This document shows positions 46,273 through 57,266 of a DNA stretch of 64,000 nucleotides, piece after piece. The notes beneath the pieces are model-generated. The model was not told the DNA's origin. It ran no database searches and saw only the letters and a list, made by a program, of their open reading frames with translations. A program made the position numbers and the translations under genes. Each line of letters begins with the position of its first letter. The stretch's first letter is position 1. Source of the stretch: Eutreptiella sp. 'Long Island Sound 2002' (Eukaryota; Euglenozoa; Euglenophyceae; Eutreptiales; Eutreptiaceae); the NCBI GenBank assembly GCA_964036045.1, contig OZ038380.1:124850899-124914898 (forward strand), given 5' to 3'.

Positions 46273-48573
46273 CCCCTGCCGGGCCCCATTGGAAGAGATC
46301 ATCGCCGCCACTGATTCTCTCCTTATGCAGGTTGGGTCTGCGTACCACAAAATCACGCGTCCGAAACCGCAGCGCAAGGACCAAGAGAGCTACGGCAAGC
46401 TCAGGAAATTATTACGCTCAGCCCCGCCTCCTTCTTCCCCAGCATTTCCCGAGCACATTGCGGAAGTTCAGTCCGTGGTAAACACCTTACGGTCCTCGGA
46501 CGAAACCAAAGCGAAGAGAAAGCTTCACAGTAGTCTGGTCCGAGGGGTCCAGATGAAAACCACTGTCCCTCGCACCCTCTGCCCTAAAGACCTGGAGCCT
46601 CTCTTAGTCAGAGATCCAGCCACCAAAGAGCTCCTGAGTGAACCGGCGGATGTAGCTAAATTTTTTTGGGACACCCTGCTTCATCTTGGAGGGCATCCAG
46701 ATTACGCCCCCCCCCAGGACTTCGTCGACGAGGTCCTGTCCCACTCGCCCACATGCCCCGTTTCTGCCAAGAACGACCACATACCTCCTGTGACCTGGCA
46801 GGAGTTCCAGAACCACTTAAAACACAGTAAGCCATCAAAAGCCGGGGGACCGGACAAAACAAACAACTACATCTTGGCCCTCTGTCCGGAACCCATTCAA
46901 CGTTTTTTCCACTCCATTTTGAACCGCTTCCTCCACTGGCCGCTGCCGCCGCACTGGCTATGCGCGAAAATATGTTTGCTTTATAAAAAAGGCGACCCTT
47001 TCTCCCCCTCAAACTACCGTCCTATTGCCCTCTTAAACTGTATTTACAAACTCTTGGCCACTTTTGCCTGCAAACACCTGCGCGCTCAGGCTTTTGCACA
47101 CGACATCCTTTCAGAAATCCAGCACGGTGGCCTTCCCGGCCACCAATGCGCTGATCATCTGTATCACCTCAAAGCCCTTTATGCAAAATCGAAGAAGAGC
47201 TACTCGCTGTTCATCGATTTCAATAAAGCCTTTAATTCTGTGCCTCATGGCACACTCTGGACCGTCCTCAAACGGGCAAAATTTTCTACTTCCACAATTT
47301 CTCTCATAAAGCAACTATACTCCTTCCCACAAGACAGCCCCATCATCAATGGCCGCACTCCCCACGCATACCTCCAAACCAGGGGCCTCCGACAAGGATG
47401 TCCCCTCTCCCCCCTACTCTTCATTCTCTATCTCAACTCCCTCTTCCACCATTTTTTTGCCACTGTGCCCCCCCCCCCCGGGCAAATGCCCGCACTAGCC
47501 ACCACGCCTACATCGACGACATCCTGATCAGAAGTGAGGACGTCATCTACGTCCAAAACAGTCTCAACTACTTCGATGGGCCAGCCAGGGACTGGGGTCT
47601 GGACATGAACGTGTCTAAGACCGAAGTCCACGCCAATGGCACAGCCCCCCAAAAAGAGTTTCTGACACCCAGGGGCTCGGAGTTCCACACGTACAACAAG
47701 AAAACGGGTCGCCCGCACACATGCTATAAATACCTGGGGGTTTATCTTTTTACTTGCCACCAGGCAAAGGGCCTGTTTCACATGCTCAAGGCGGAGATCC
47801 AGAGTTATTTTGCCCGGCTCTCTCCCTTGCCTCTTACACTTAGTGAGAAGGTCCGCCTGACGAACTCTCAGCGGGTCCCAGCACTCGCCTACCGCTTAAT
47901 CACCCACTCTCTTTCCCCCAACCAGCTCGAAAAGCTTGAGGCACTCATCTGGGCGGGAGTTGCGTCTCGCAGCGTCACACGTCTAGTCTCCCCCAAAGAC
48001 CGTTTCGCGGCTCGCCCAAAGGGAGGGTTGGGAATGAAGTTCCTACCGCACAGCGTCCACGTTGCCACCGTGAACTATGGGCTACGGGCCCTTTGCGGCC
48101 TTGCCCCAAAGTCAGTTGGCCTTCTGTACGTCCAGTCTTTACTTAGCTCGAACCAGAGGGCCTCGGACCCAGTGCAAAACTCTTTTATGGACTCCATCCA
48201 TGCCCTTGGCATATCTTTCCACAGCATAGGCCCGTGGAGACCCACTGCTATTCGGGATCTAACGCCTGGTACCCAGCTAACCGTTAGGTTCAAGTCAGGA
48301 CAGGCCACAGGAAGAGTGACCGAGGCCACCTCCAAATGGGCCAACGTCTCGTTCCACGACGGGGTCTACTCGGTGGATGGGCACACGTCCTACACCATGC
48401 ACATGCCATGCCACGCCGTCATGGATTACTCCCGCCCCTCTCACTTCCAGCTAGTCCCTGAATTTTTGCGCCCTCAAGATACCATCCCCGAACCCCCAGC
48501 GCCACCGCACAACGCACACGCACTGGGAATCAGCCAACACGGCCATCTCTTCGCTCTGCAGGCACAACACTAA
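46273..48573 (+). pseudogene. LINE reverse transcriptase, frameshifted at a poly-C run
   Basis: First frame to 47527, then a second frame from about 47480 to 48573. RT motifs in order: SKAGGPDKTN, SNYRPIALLNCIYKLLA, FIDFNKAFNSVPHG, GLRQGCPLSPLLF, then HAYIDDILI after the shift. The active site is YIDD rather than the FADD usual in LINEs. Thumb and connection regions follow (WAGVASRSVTRLVSPKDRF). The 12-C run at 47468-47479 explains the shift, either as a mutation or as a sequencing error. Confidence 0.9.
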
Positions 48574-49143
48574 CTAGAGAAGAAGTCTCTCGACGGTTGG
48601 GGATGCCACGATGCCGCGGAGGCACTAACCAGGCCGCCGACCCCCGGCCTACAGCGGGTATGGCTATATTCCGATGGCTCCTCCGGTGAGTCCGGCCATG
48701 CGACCGCCGTCACGGCCTTTCTACCCGACGGTACAACCAGAGTCCTGTGCCTATCCTCACCGCATCCCTCTTCTCTGGGTTCGGAGTTCTGGGGGGCGGT
48801 AGCAGCCATTCGCTGGATCCACAGGGAACTATCCCAATACGAAGTATGTTTGTTGATTGACAACGAACAGGTGGTGTCCACCCTCCAGAAATGCCAAGTC
48901 CATAGGCCCAGCCCGTTCCAAGACGACACATGGACCGTCGCCATACACAGCGCCCTACCTCTCATCACCAACCCCCTCCACATCATGTGGATTAAAGGTC
49001 ACGCCAATTTCATTGGCAACGAAATCTGCGACCATTTCTCTAAATTGGCAGCTCACGGCCTGATTTTTACCCCGGACCTCCTCCCCCCCCCCCCCACTGG
49101 GTTCAGTGGCGGTACACCACCTGCCTGTCCTCCACAACTTTAA
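48574..49143 (+). pseudogene. LINE RNase H domain
   Basis: Same frame as the RT segment after a TAA at 48571. Motifs are LYSDGSSGE, GSEFWGAVAAI, LLIDNEQVV and WIKGHANFIGNEICDHFSK, giving the D, E, D and late D of RNase HI. A second poly-C run at 49083-49095 shifts the frame again. Confidence 0.88.
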
Positions 49144-50101
49144 GGTGCAGCAATTCCGCCACCTATTGCCGCAGCATTCCCATAGCAACATAGCGGTCGG
49201 CCCCAGCTTCAGCCTGTACAATAAAACTTCCTGGTTCTCGTCCCTGTTTTTCAAACTGGCGTCCGGGTGCTACAATGTGCACGGGTACCAGTGGAGCAAT
49301 ATGCTCCACGACTACCACTGTTCCAGGTGCGGACAGCACCATCCTTTCGACCCTTTATCATGCCTGGCCTTCTGCAAAGCGTTGGACCAGCACGTCCAGG
49401 CATACGTCTCCTCCTGGGGACCCCTTTTCAGCCCCATTGTCCTGCACTGGTGGCTCTCTGGACCCTCAAAGGCTGACCGCAGGAACTTCATGACAACTCT
49501 GGTACCTAAGTCCCTATGGTCCTGCCTCTCCAAGCCGATCCCGGGCTCCACTCGCGCCGGGCACAGAGCCATGCTTGGCCTAGCCCTGGAGGAACGCGTA
49601 AAGCACCTGGACAAGGCTGTCCACCAAGCACATGATTGGCTGTGTTCGAATCCTCTCCCTTGGGACCCAATACTTTGGGCGCACCCCTCCGACCCTCTCA
49701 ACCCCTTCTCGGTTTCGCACGGTGCGTTCAGTACCTCCGTCCACATGCCCCCTCGGACCCGCCCCGTATACCAGCACCCCCCACCTCTCCCCATACACGG
49801 CTTAAAAAAACTGTCCAAGCCAGCGTCAGCCAAAGCACAACCAACCACTCGCCGCGCGCCAAAAAACTCCAAACGCCCGTCCAGCCGCGCATCCGCACCA
49901 CGCCCCCCCCCCCCCCTCGGCCATTCCCCGCCCTCCTCAGCACTCACGCCCACGGCCACCACAAAAACGCCAACGATCACCACAAACCCATCAGGCCACA
50001 ATCGTTTGGGCGCCCCCAAAGCGCGCCAAGACCGCTCTCCCCCTCCCACCCCCACGCTCCAAGACACGCTACCGTCAAACACGCCTACCTCTCCCCTCTA
50101 G
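49106..50101 (+). pseudogene. LINE C-terminal region with Cys/His motif and Pro-rich tail
   Basis: The frame after the C13 run continues as KVQQFRHLLPQ and CSRCGQHHPFDPLSCLAFC, a zinc-binding type motif like those near the C-terminus of some LINE ORF2 proteins. A long Pro/Thr/Lys-rich tail follows. The stretch 50102-50393 is C-rich 3' non-coding sequence. Confidence 0.6.
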
Positions 50102-50393
50102 GCCCACCGCTACTAGGTGCCCAGGTCCGTCTGCCCCTGCCCCCCCCCCCTCCAACGCCTCCCGGGACATCTGAAATTTTTTCCGCCGATCCAGCGATCT
50201 TCTGTCTCCTCCTCTTGACCCCTTCAGCCCTCCGCCCCTTCCTGAACCCCCCCTCTCCCCCACAGGATAAATCAGCGTTCATCCAACCTAACCATTAGAG
50301 CAGCCGTGTACATATCTTTGTATGTTGTTGTAAATACTTTCATTGGGGGACGTCAGCCCCAGAACAAGTTGATGCGGTTAAGAACATTCAAAA

Positions 50394-51410
50394 AAACTGG
50401 ATGAGCTTCAACGTCAATTGGACAAGTTGTATCGATGTGGTCAAATTCGACCATCATCAAGCCCCTATGGAGCGGGTTGCCTGTTAGTTCGAAAAGCAAA
50501 TGGGGTGTGGCGTATGTGCTTCCACTACCGAGCTTTGAACACCCGAAGTGTTTCAGATAGACTTCCACTCCCATCGATGAAATCCATATTGAGCACGCTC
50601 GGGGGCTCCACAATCCTCTCCAAGATTAACCTTGTTAGTGGCTTTCATCAAATCTGAATCCATCACAAATATATCGAAAAGACTGCACTCAGCACGCAGT
50701 TCAGAGCCTTCGAATGGATCATCATGCCTTCTTGTCTCTGCAACGCACCATCAATGTTGCAGCACGTTTTCAACGATGGTATTCAAGACCACTTGGAAGG
50801 TTTTGTGTGGGTGTACATCAACAAAAACCTCATCTGCATCAAGAGTGCTGAGGAACATCAACAGCACGTTGACCTGGTGCAGGAATTACTACAACAACAT
50901 TATTTATTCTCTTGTATCGACAAGTCCACCTTCTTCCCACGAAGAGTTGCTTTTTGTGGGTACATTATCGACTAAGACGGAGTGCACATCGACTTTGAGA
51001 AGATCAAGGTCATCCGAGGTTGACCAGCACCGACTACCGTCCATGGGTTTGGACAATTTTTGCGTCTCGGTGGGTTCTATTTGCAATTTGTGGAAGGATT
51101 TCAGGCTGTGGCGGCTCCTCTCACCGCTATGTACAAGGCAGACTTCGAATGGGAGTGGACAGCCGTTCACGAAGCAGCCTTCGACAAACTGAATCGAGCC
51201 ATGATAAACGCCACCCACAGGAGTGCTATTCACCCCCAACAGCCGTACCATCCATACACGGACGCTTTGAAGGATTTCACGGGGGCCATGCCAGCACAGA
51301 AATGTGCACACGGGAAGTTCAAAGGACATCTTTGACCCATTGCATTTATGTTACGCAAGATGCAATCCGCACACACTCCATACCCCATCCAAGAACGGGA
51401 ACTGTTGCTG
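50394..51410 (+). pseudogene. Old gypsy element: reverse transcriptase segment
   Basis: Continues the old RT from the LINE TSD: GQIRPSSSPYGAG, WRMCFHYRALN, ILSKINLVSGFHQ and MPSCLCNAPSMLQ. The active site is YINK (50814) in place of YIDD, so it is dead. RT thumb and the start of RNase H follow. The last five bases TGCTG (51406-51410) are the left TSD of the next insertion. Confidence 0.88.
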
Positions 51411-51930
51411 TGTAAAGGGGAGCTCAGGACAGGACAGGACAAGGTTGATTTCTTCTGTGGACCTCTGCATTTGGCAGGGTCAGGATTACCGCAATTATGT
51501 CTAATTTTTGTTTGTTGTGCATGACATAGCCCCATATAAGTTATGTGCTGTGGTGCGTCGCAGATGCCGCCCTTTTGGGCAATGCAGACCACGCACGCGC
51601 ACAGATATGTGCATAGAAGCAGCTTCTGAAAAGCTTTGTTTTTATTTTAAAAATGATCTGATCTTGTAGGATTTTAGCATGTTTACAGTGTACATATTGT
51701 GCTGAGCGTCCATTATTGTTTAGGCCATGAAACGGCTTCTCTGTTGAATCACTCCGTATCACCAAGTCAAGATTGATCAACTCATTTGATTCATTGCGTG
51801 CGGCAATTACAAGAAGGGCGTCGTTTCAAGGTTTTCAAAAAGGGACTGCAGGAGATTCAAAATGAGAGGTTTGAAAATTCTGAAGTCGTGGGAAAGTACT
51901 GGCGGAAACAAGACTCTGAGGTCTTGAAAT
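51411..51930 (+). repeat. 5' LTR of the non-autonomous element, 3' end lost
   Basis: Matches 54007-54530 apart from scattered differences. Similarity stops after GTCTTGAAAT. Confidence 0.85.
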
Positions 51931-52519
51931 ATTCAACAGATATACACGACGTTTCTTTGCCTTTGCCTGTAGCTGCAGATGAGATCAATATAAGTGCAAT
52001 CACAGGAGTCTACGGCCCGGCCGAGCCGTCAATCAAGACACCATCAAGGCGCCGTCCAGACCAGCGCCTGCCCCGCCCAGGAAAACACCGCCACCGCAGC
52101 GCCTTTCAAGTGGAGTAATAGAAGTGCCACGATCTACTGAAGCCGCCGCCATCACAGCAGTACAACGACTCATCGCAGAGGAAGAACGAATAAGGCAAAG
52201 TCTCAGGTATGAGCAACAAGTCATCTGCGCGAAGAGGTACGCGAACTTTGGCCATGTTTTACAAAAGCTCTATTGCCGGTTGTTCCAGCCTTCGTTGAAT
52301 TCGGAGCAGACAAGTACACCGCCAAACGAACTGAAGGAACCACGGGAGCGCTCATTGAAGGAGCTGGCAGATTCAAGCAAGGCAACGCCAAAGAACAACA
52401 CCGCAAAATCGAATGCGCCGCCGAACAAGAACAAAGCGTCTGAGTACTCAGGTGTGTTGGCGAAGTTGGAGACCTCGTTGGAAAATTCCTGGAGGCGATC
52501 CTTAAGTGACCTCCGATAA
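51786..52519 (+). pseudogene. Gag-like ORFs of the non-autonomous element
   Basis: ORF 51786-52118 starts inside the LTR, and ORF 52124-52519 is in another frame. The second begins with a helical, coiled-coil-like stretch (ITAVQRLIAEEERIRQSL), as in the N-termini of some retrotransposon Gag proteins, and ends Lys/Ser-rich. No zinc knuckle was seen. Gag identity is inferred from position. Confidence 0.35.
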
Positions 52520-53996
52520 GTTGTGGAACTGTTGGGTACCTGTTCGCCCTCTGTGTCCGTCAGAACGAACAAATGGAACAAGTTCGTCGAGAAGAAAGAA
52601 CCAAGGCCCGTTTCAAGTGTGAGGAAGCGCCGGCAGAACGAATCCCAAGTGACTGAGCGCCGAAAGGACGAGTTACAAGCGAGTTTGGCTGATATTGAGG
52701 CGTGGACAGTAACTTCAGGAGATCCTAGTGGAGTTCAGCAGCAAAGGAGCTCCACAAATGAGTAGTCGAACGTCGCGAGGCCCAAACAAAGGGGACAGCG
52801 AGCAGGACGAGCTTTGTAGCGTTGCCGCGCTAAGGCTAAGTTCTTTGAGGTATTAAACTCAATCCAAGGACCCGCATGCCGAGGTACAAGTGAGAAGAAG
52901 ACCGAGTGCCCAACGCGGGACATGTGGGGGCAGTCTGTGGTGAACTTCAGGGAGGACTAAGGGAATCCCTTCTTGGACTGAGCAGTGCTCTTTAAAGCGC
53001 GCTGCTTTTGCGGTTGGCGCGCTGGCTGAAGCGCAATGCCTTTGCAGTTTTGTGGGCTACAGAAGCGCAGTATGTTGGCAACCGTGAGCGTTGTTCAATT
53101 TGCGGGCGCTTGAAGCGCTTTCTTTGTCAGCTTTTGGCACTGTGAGCGCCTTGTGCCATATATCTGCCACAGATGGCAGAATGTGATGTAAATTACAATG
53201 TATCCAAAAGTTGACTTTGTCAACGAAGCCTTTTTTTGGCCTTCAAGTGGCGCCAAGCGCCTTTTGTGCAGGCACTGACATTTGCCTTCGCTTTTTTCTT
53301 TCTTTGTTGATGCTTTTTTTGTACTTTACTGAGCAGTGGTGGGGTACATCCTGCTCTGTACTTTGAGTGAACTCTTGTTTACTCGGTTTTTCATTTGATT
53401 TGATTTGCACCTGCCTGCTTGTGAGCAGAGTGTCTCTTCTTTTTGTATGTCTGCTTTTGTTTGGAAAAAGCAGATGTTTTCTTTTAGTATGAAAATACTA
53501 TGTTTTTCCTGTGCCATGAGGACTTCAGGCTGTGTGCCATGAGCACTTATCAGGTTTCACACCCTTTGAGGAGTTTGACTGGGTATAGGTTGAATCACCA
53601 CCTCACCACTCCCTTAGGGCACTGTTTTGTGACGAAAATCCCTTTCAGGAGGGTAAAACTATCTATGGTACCAGTGGTATTCCACTAGCATGATCTGCAC
53701 ATAGATAGTAGCTGTTTTTACCTGGTATGGGTAGAAATAGCCAGATCACAGACAATAATATCTGTATATTATTGTAGGTTAAAGCCTGCATGTTTTGCTA
53801 TTTTCTTTCTCGGGTCAGCAACTCATTTGGGGAGTGCTGAGCCTGGGGGGGGAGTGTAAACATGCAAGGCAGCCTCTTGGGTGCTTGCGTCTTACACCCA
53901 CCCAGCTCTGTCTGAGCTTTTCCCACCCCTATGGTAAAACCCTTCGCACCCTTTTGTTTTGGGGTCTCAGCCACACATCAGGGTATGTGTGGGCTT
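52520..53996 (+). other. Internal non-coding region of the non-autonomous element
   Basis: Contains GC-box-like repeats of GCGC near 52990-53160, and T-rich sequence. No RT, protease or integrase motif in any frame. Confidence 0.5.
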
Positions 53997-54006
53997 GGGG
54001 GGGGAG
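53997..54006 (+). promoter_or_regulatory. Polypurine tract of the non-autonomous element
   Basis: GGGGGGGGAG adjoins the 3' LTR start TGTAAAGG at 54007. Confidence 0.8.
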
Positions 54007-54553
54007 TGTAAAGGGGAGCTCAGGACAGGACAGGACAAGGTTGATTTCTTCTGTGGACCTCTGCATTTGGCAGGGTCAGGATTACAGCAATTATGTCTAA
54101 TTTTTGTTTGTTGTGCATGACATAGCCCCATATAAATTATGTGCTGTGGTGCGTCGCAAATGTCGCCCCTTTTGGCAATGCAGAACACGCACGCGCACAG
54201 ATTTGTGCATAGAAGCAGCTTCTGAAAAGCTTTGTTTTTTTTTTAAAATGATCTGATCTTGTAGAATTTAAGCATGTTTACAGTGTATGTATTGTGCTGA
54301 GCGTCCATTTTTGTTTAGGCCATGAAACGGCTTATCTGTTGAATCACTCCGTATCACCAAGTCAAGATTGATCAGCTCATTTGATTCATTGCGTGCGTCA
54401 ATTACAAGAAGGGCGTCGTTTCAAGGTTTTCAAAATGGGACTGCAGGAGATTCAAAATGAGAGGTTTGAAAATTCTGAAGTCGTGGGAAAGTACTGGCGG
54501 AAACAAGACTCTGAGGTCTTGAAATGCAGCCTGTTGGGTGCTTGCGTTTTACA
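54007..54553 (+). repeat. 3' LTR of the non-autonomous element
   Basis: 547 bp, TG to CA, followed by TSD TGCTG. Confidence 0.88.
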
Positions 54554-54725
54554 TGCTGGCCATTGTGCTAACACTGAAGCAATGGTTTCATCTCCTTCCA
54601 GGGCCACCACAACTCCACGTACGTACCGACCATAAATGTCTTCGTTATCTCAAAATGTTCCCTGGACCATTGACGCCACGACAGGCTCGTTGGTTGCAGT
54701 TCCTTGAGGAGTACAACGTCACATT
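54554..54725 (+). pseudogene. Old gypsy element: RNase H/connection segment
   Basis: LKQWFHLLPG, VRTDHKCLRYL and PRQARWLQFLEEYNVTF are typical of gypsy RNase H and its downstream region. They directly continue the frame interrupted at 51410. The segment ends where the TIR at 54726 begins. Confidence 0.85.
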
Positions 54726-54940
54726 CTTAGGCGGCTCAAGTTGCGCGGTATAAAACGACGAAAAGTTCCAGAAATAGGGGCCTCAAAAAACACACCAAAA
54801 GCCATTCTTTGGCTGGCAAAAAATCAACTTGTTTCCAAAACACGAAAAGAAACCTCCTATGTGCGGGATTTCTACACCTGTGTGTCTCCGTGGCACCAGA
54901 GGATGCATTTTTTGCAAATCTATGCGCCAGGCCTCGCGCA
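54726..54940 (+). mobile_element. Fragment of a related TIR transposon
   Basis: CTTAGGCGGCTCAAGTTGC (54726-54744) equals the outer 19 bases of the 29-bp TIR of the 6.4-kb transposon. A variant palindrome (TGCGCCAGGCCTCGCGCA, 54923-54940) lies 197 bases in, close to the 194-base spacing at the right end of the large element. The sequence between is different. The other end and any TSD were not found, so the true length is unknown. Confidence 0.75.
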
Positions 54941-55490
54941 TTGAAGAGTCCATTGGCACTACACAGGGAAGTGCTGCTGGTAGAGTGTATGAATCAAGGA
55001 GCCAGCCACATGGGAGTGACATTGCAGACATCGCTGACTTGATCACATTGTACCATATGAGTGTGCGGGCGGACAATAAGCACCTGAGACAAGCCTGGCA
55101 AATTTCTTGGTGATTTCAGAAATCATTCCCAATTCTGTTGCCTTCCCAAAGAAGGAAGCACATACTTCGGACGTGTTGCACAGAGTACAGGTTTCAGCAT
55201 TTGGTGATGATGGACACCTGTGTAGCACAATGGGAAGTATAAGGCAAAATCAAGAATACCAACGGTGTCACATGCAGCATGTCCACTCAATATATGACTT
55301 TGAGTTTGACAGAAATCACCCTTGCAGCTTTTGTTCAAGAGAAAATTGGTCTGCCGGTAGTCAACCATCAATTACAGTGAATTGCGGAAAGTAAATACGA
55401 ATTCTCGATGAGTCGTACATTATTTTAGCGTGTTTTTCAGCCGCCAAAAATGATTTTGCCTCGAGTAAAATTCACTGCACTACAAAAACA
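54941..55490. other. Unrecognised sequence between transposon fragment and integrase repeat
   Basis: May be the rest of the transposon fragment. Short ORFs without domains. No opposite TIR was seen. Confidence 0.4.
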
Positions 55491-57266
55491 CACATAATCA
55501 AGAGAATGTCAGATACATGGAGTAAGAAGGTGCCTTGCAGAAGCACTCTGCTAAGCAGGGTTTGTGTCTCCCGGGGTCCTGGCGTCTGGCAAATATCAAT
55601 GAATCAATGGCACGTCACATACTCATTGGTTTTGTGGGACCCTTGGTCCAAAACTGGGCATTACCTGAAGGAGAACCAATTGACGAGTTCCTGCACACTC
55701 TCGAAGACAGGTTCTCACACAGTGAGGTGTGGCCCCAGCCATGTGAGTATCTGTACGTGTCAATTGTACGTGGACGTTCCGTGGGGGAGTATCCCGATGC
55801 CGACCCTGACACAGACGCCGGACCGGAGAAGCTGGCACCATTGCCGACCAATGAGAAGACCGAGGGCTACATGAACCTGCACTACACCTCGACGACGCTA
55901 GCAGTGAGATGCCAGATTAGTCAGTTGACCCTGATAACCTTCCGGGAGTGGACATGGACCGCCCTGTTCGAGTTACTTTTGGCAAAGAGCACCAATATGG
56001 CCCGACCTTGACGGAGTTCAGGCGTTGTTCGCGTCATCCAGACGGCACCCTGCGACATGTGCCCTTACCCCAAAGTGGGTCGGAAGGCGCCATACCCATC
56101 GAGTCTCAAGGGAACCCCAGCGCAGAGCGCACTGACGTTACCAGTCCAAGGATCCAACTTCTTGGGCAGTGTGGGCGGCGGCGTATCCAGAACATCTGCT
56201 TACAAGACACATCTATGAGGTCTTCATTTGGAGCTCTACGGCACGACATCAACTTAGAGACGCCGAAATGGCTTTCATTGATGGTAAGTTCTTCCACCTG
56301 TTGACAGTGCGGAAACACGTTCTTGTACCTGGAACCCTAGTGACTTCTGTCGTGGCCATGTACCACGAGTCCGAGTTCTACAGCCATTCGCGAGTACTAC
56401 GAACCATGGGGTTGATCAAGCGCGACGATGTGTGTTCCCATTACGTGGAGCGCTACATTCGGAGTTGGGACGTGTGCCAAGCAGCAAAATTGCGGCATGT
56501 CAACACGGCCAGACAACCTCGACCCTTACCGGTACCTGACACCAAGTGGCACAACGTGTCTTCTGATTGGGTCTCTCGGTTGCCTCTGACCACGCGAGGT
56601 CAAAACGCTATTATGACTGTGGTCGACCGGTTTGCAAAGCGTGGAATGTTTGTACCACGCAGCAAGGACATGATGGCTGACACCTTCTTGTATGTGTTCC
56701 TTGGAAAAATGATCGGACTCAAAAGGTGCCCTGGACAAATCGTTTCCGATGGAGACAAGCTGTTTGAGTTCCAAGCATGGAAGGAATTGGCGCATCATTT
56801 CAAGAATGAGATACGCCAAATAGTGGCAAACCAGCCTCATTGCTATGGCCTGGCGGGGCAATCCAGCTGAAGCTTTCCCGTGGGGGGCCTGTCCACGGGT
56901 CGCGCTGCGGCAAACACGCAAGCGAACAGGCAGGCAGGCAAAGCACTGCGCTCACAAGGGCATCCTCATTGAACAAAGCGTTCTCGGATCCTTGCAACTC
57001 TGATACAAAACGAAAGTATGTAAAAGAACACATCAGGGTATGTCCACAGGTGGGTTAAGCCATAGACTGGGGTAAGGGCGCCTCAGGGCAATAGACAATC
57101 AGTCCCACATCATATCCCATACTCCAGTCCCACCTGCTTTGTGGCACGCAGGTGCGGGGGTTCAAACACAACCTGTGGACCTGCCAAGAAATGACCCTAG
57201 AACCCTGCCAAAGAAGGAGCGTCCCGAGAAGCCACGGGCGTCTTCTTCAAAGCCAATGTACTCTGG
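55491..57266 (+). repeat. 1.8-kb direct repeat with gypsy integrase, copy 1
   Basis: Closely matches 60512-62329. It lacks 25 bases present in copy 2 (after 55554, between AAGC repeats), which shifts the upstream frame, and has a shorter TGTAAA microsatellite near its end. Confidence 0.92.
55535..56870 (+). pseudogene. Gypsy-type pol fragment with integrase, copy 1
   Basis: Two frames. 55535-56011 (LCLPGSWRLANINESM and later) is of uncertain identity. 56169-56870 is an integrase with a zinc-region-like YHESEFYSHSRV and SWDVCQAAK (one Cys replaced by Ser), then catalytic-core-like VSSDWVSRLP, IMTVVDRFAKRGMF and IVSDGDKLFE. It stops before the region where the catalytic Glu should be. It may be the 3' part of the old gypsy element or a separate one. 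Confidence 0.7.

Larger units (their letters stand above)
46273..50393 (+). mobile_element. 5'-truncated LINE (non-LTR retrotransposon)
   Basis: Inserted in the old gypsy RT with a perfect 20-bp TSD (46253-46272 and 50394-50413). It contains RT, RNase H and a Cys-rich C-terminus but no endonuclease, consistent with 5' truncation. There is no long poly-A tail. The 3' end reads AAGAACATTC then A residues. Breaks are a shift at a C12 run (47468-47479), a TAA (48571) and a shift at a C13 run (49083-49095). Confidence 0.93.
51411..54553 (+). mobile_element. Non-autonomous LTR retrotransposon (3.1 kb)
   Basis: Begins TGTAAAGGGGAGC and ends TTTTACA, with TSD TGCTG at 51406-51410 and 54554-54558. 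LTR-like repeats (51411-51930 and 54007-54553) flank an internal region lacking pol. A polypurine tract (GGGGGGGGAG, 53997-54006) precedes the 3' LTR. The last 23 bases of the 3' LTR are missing from the 5' copy, so the 5' LTR end and primer-binding site appear deleted or rearranged. A 42-bp piece at 53855-53896 with TG and CA ends and its own G-rich tract resembles a shortened LTR. Confidence 0.85.
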
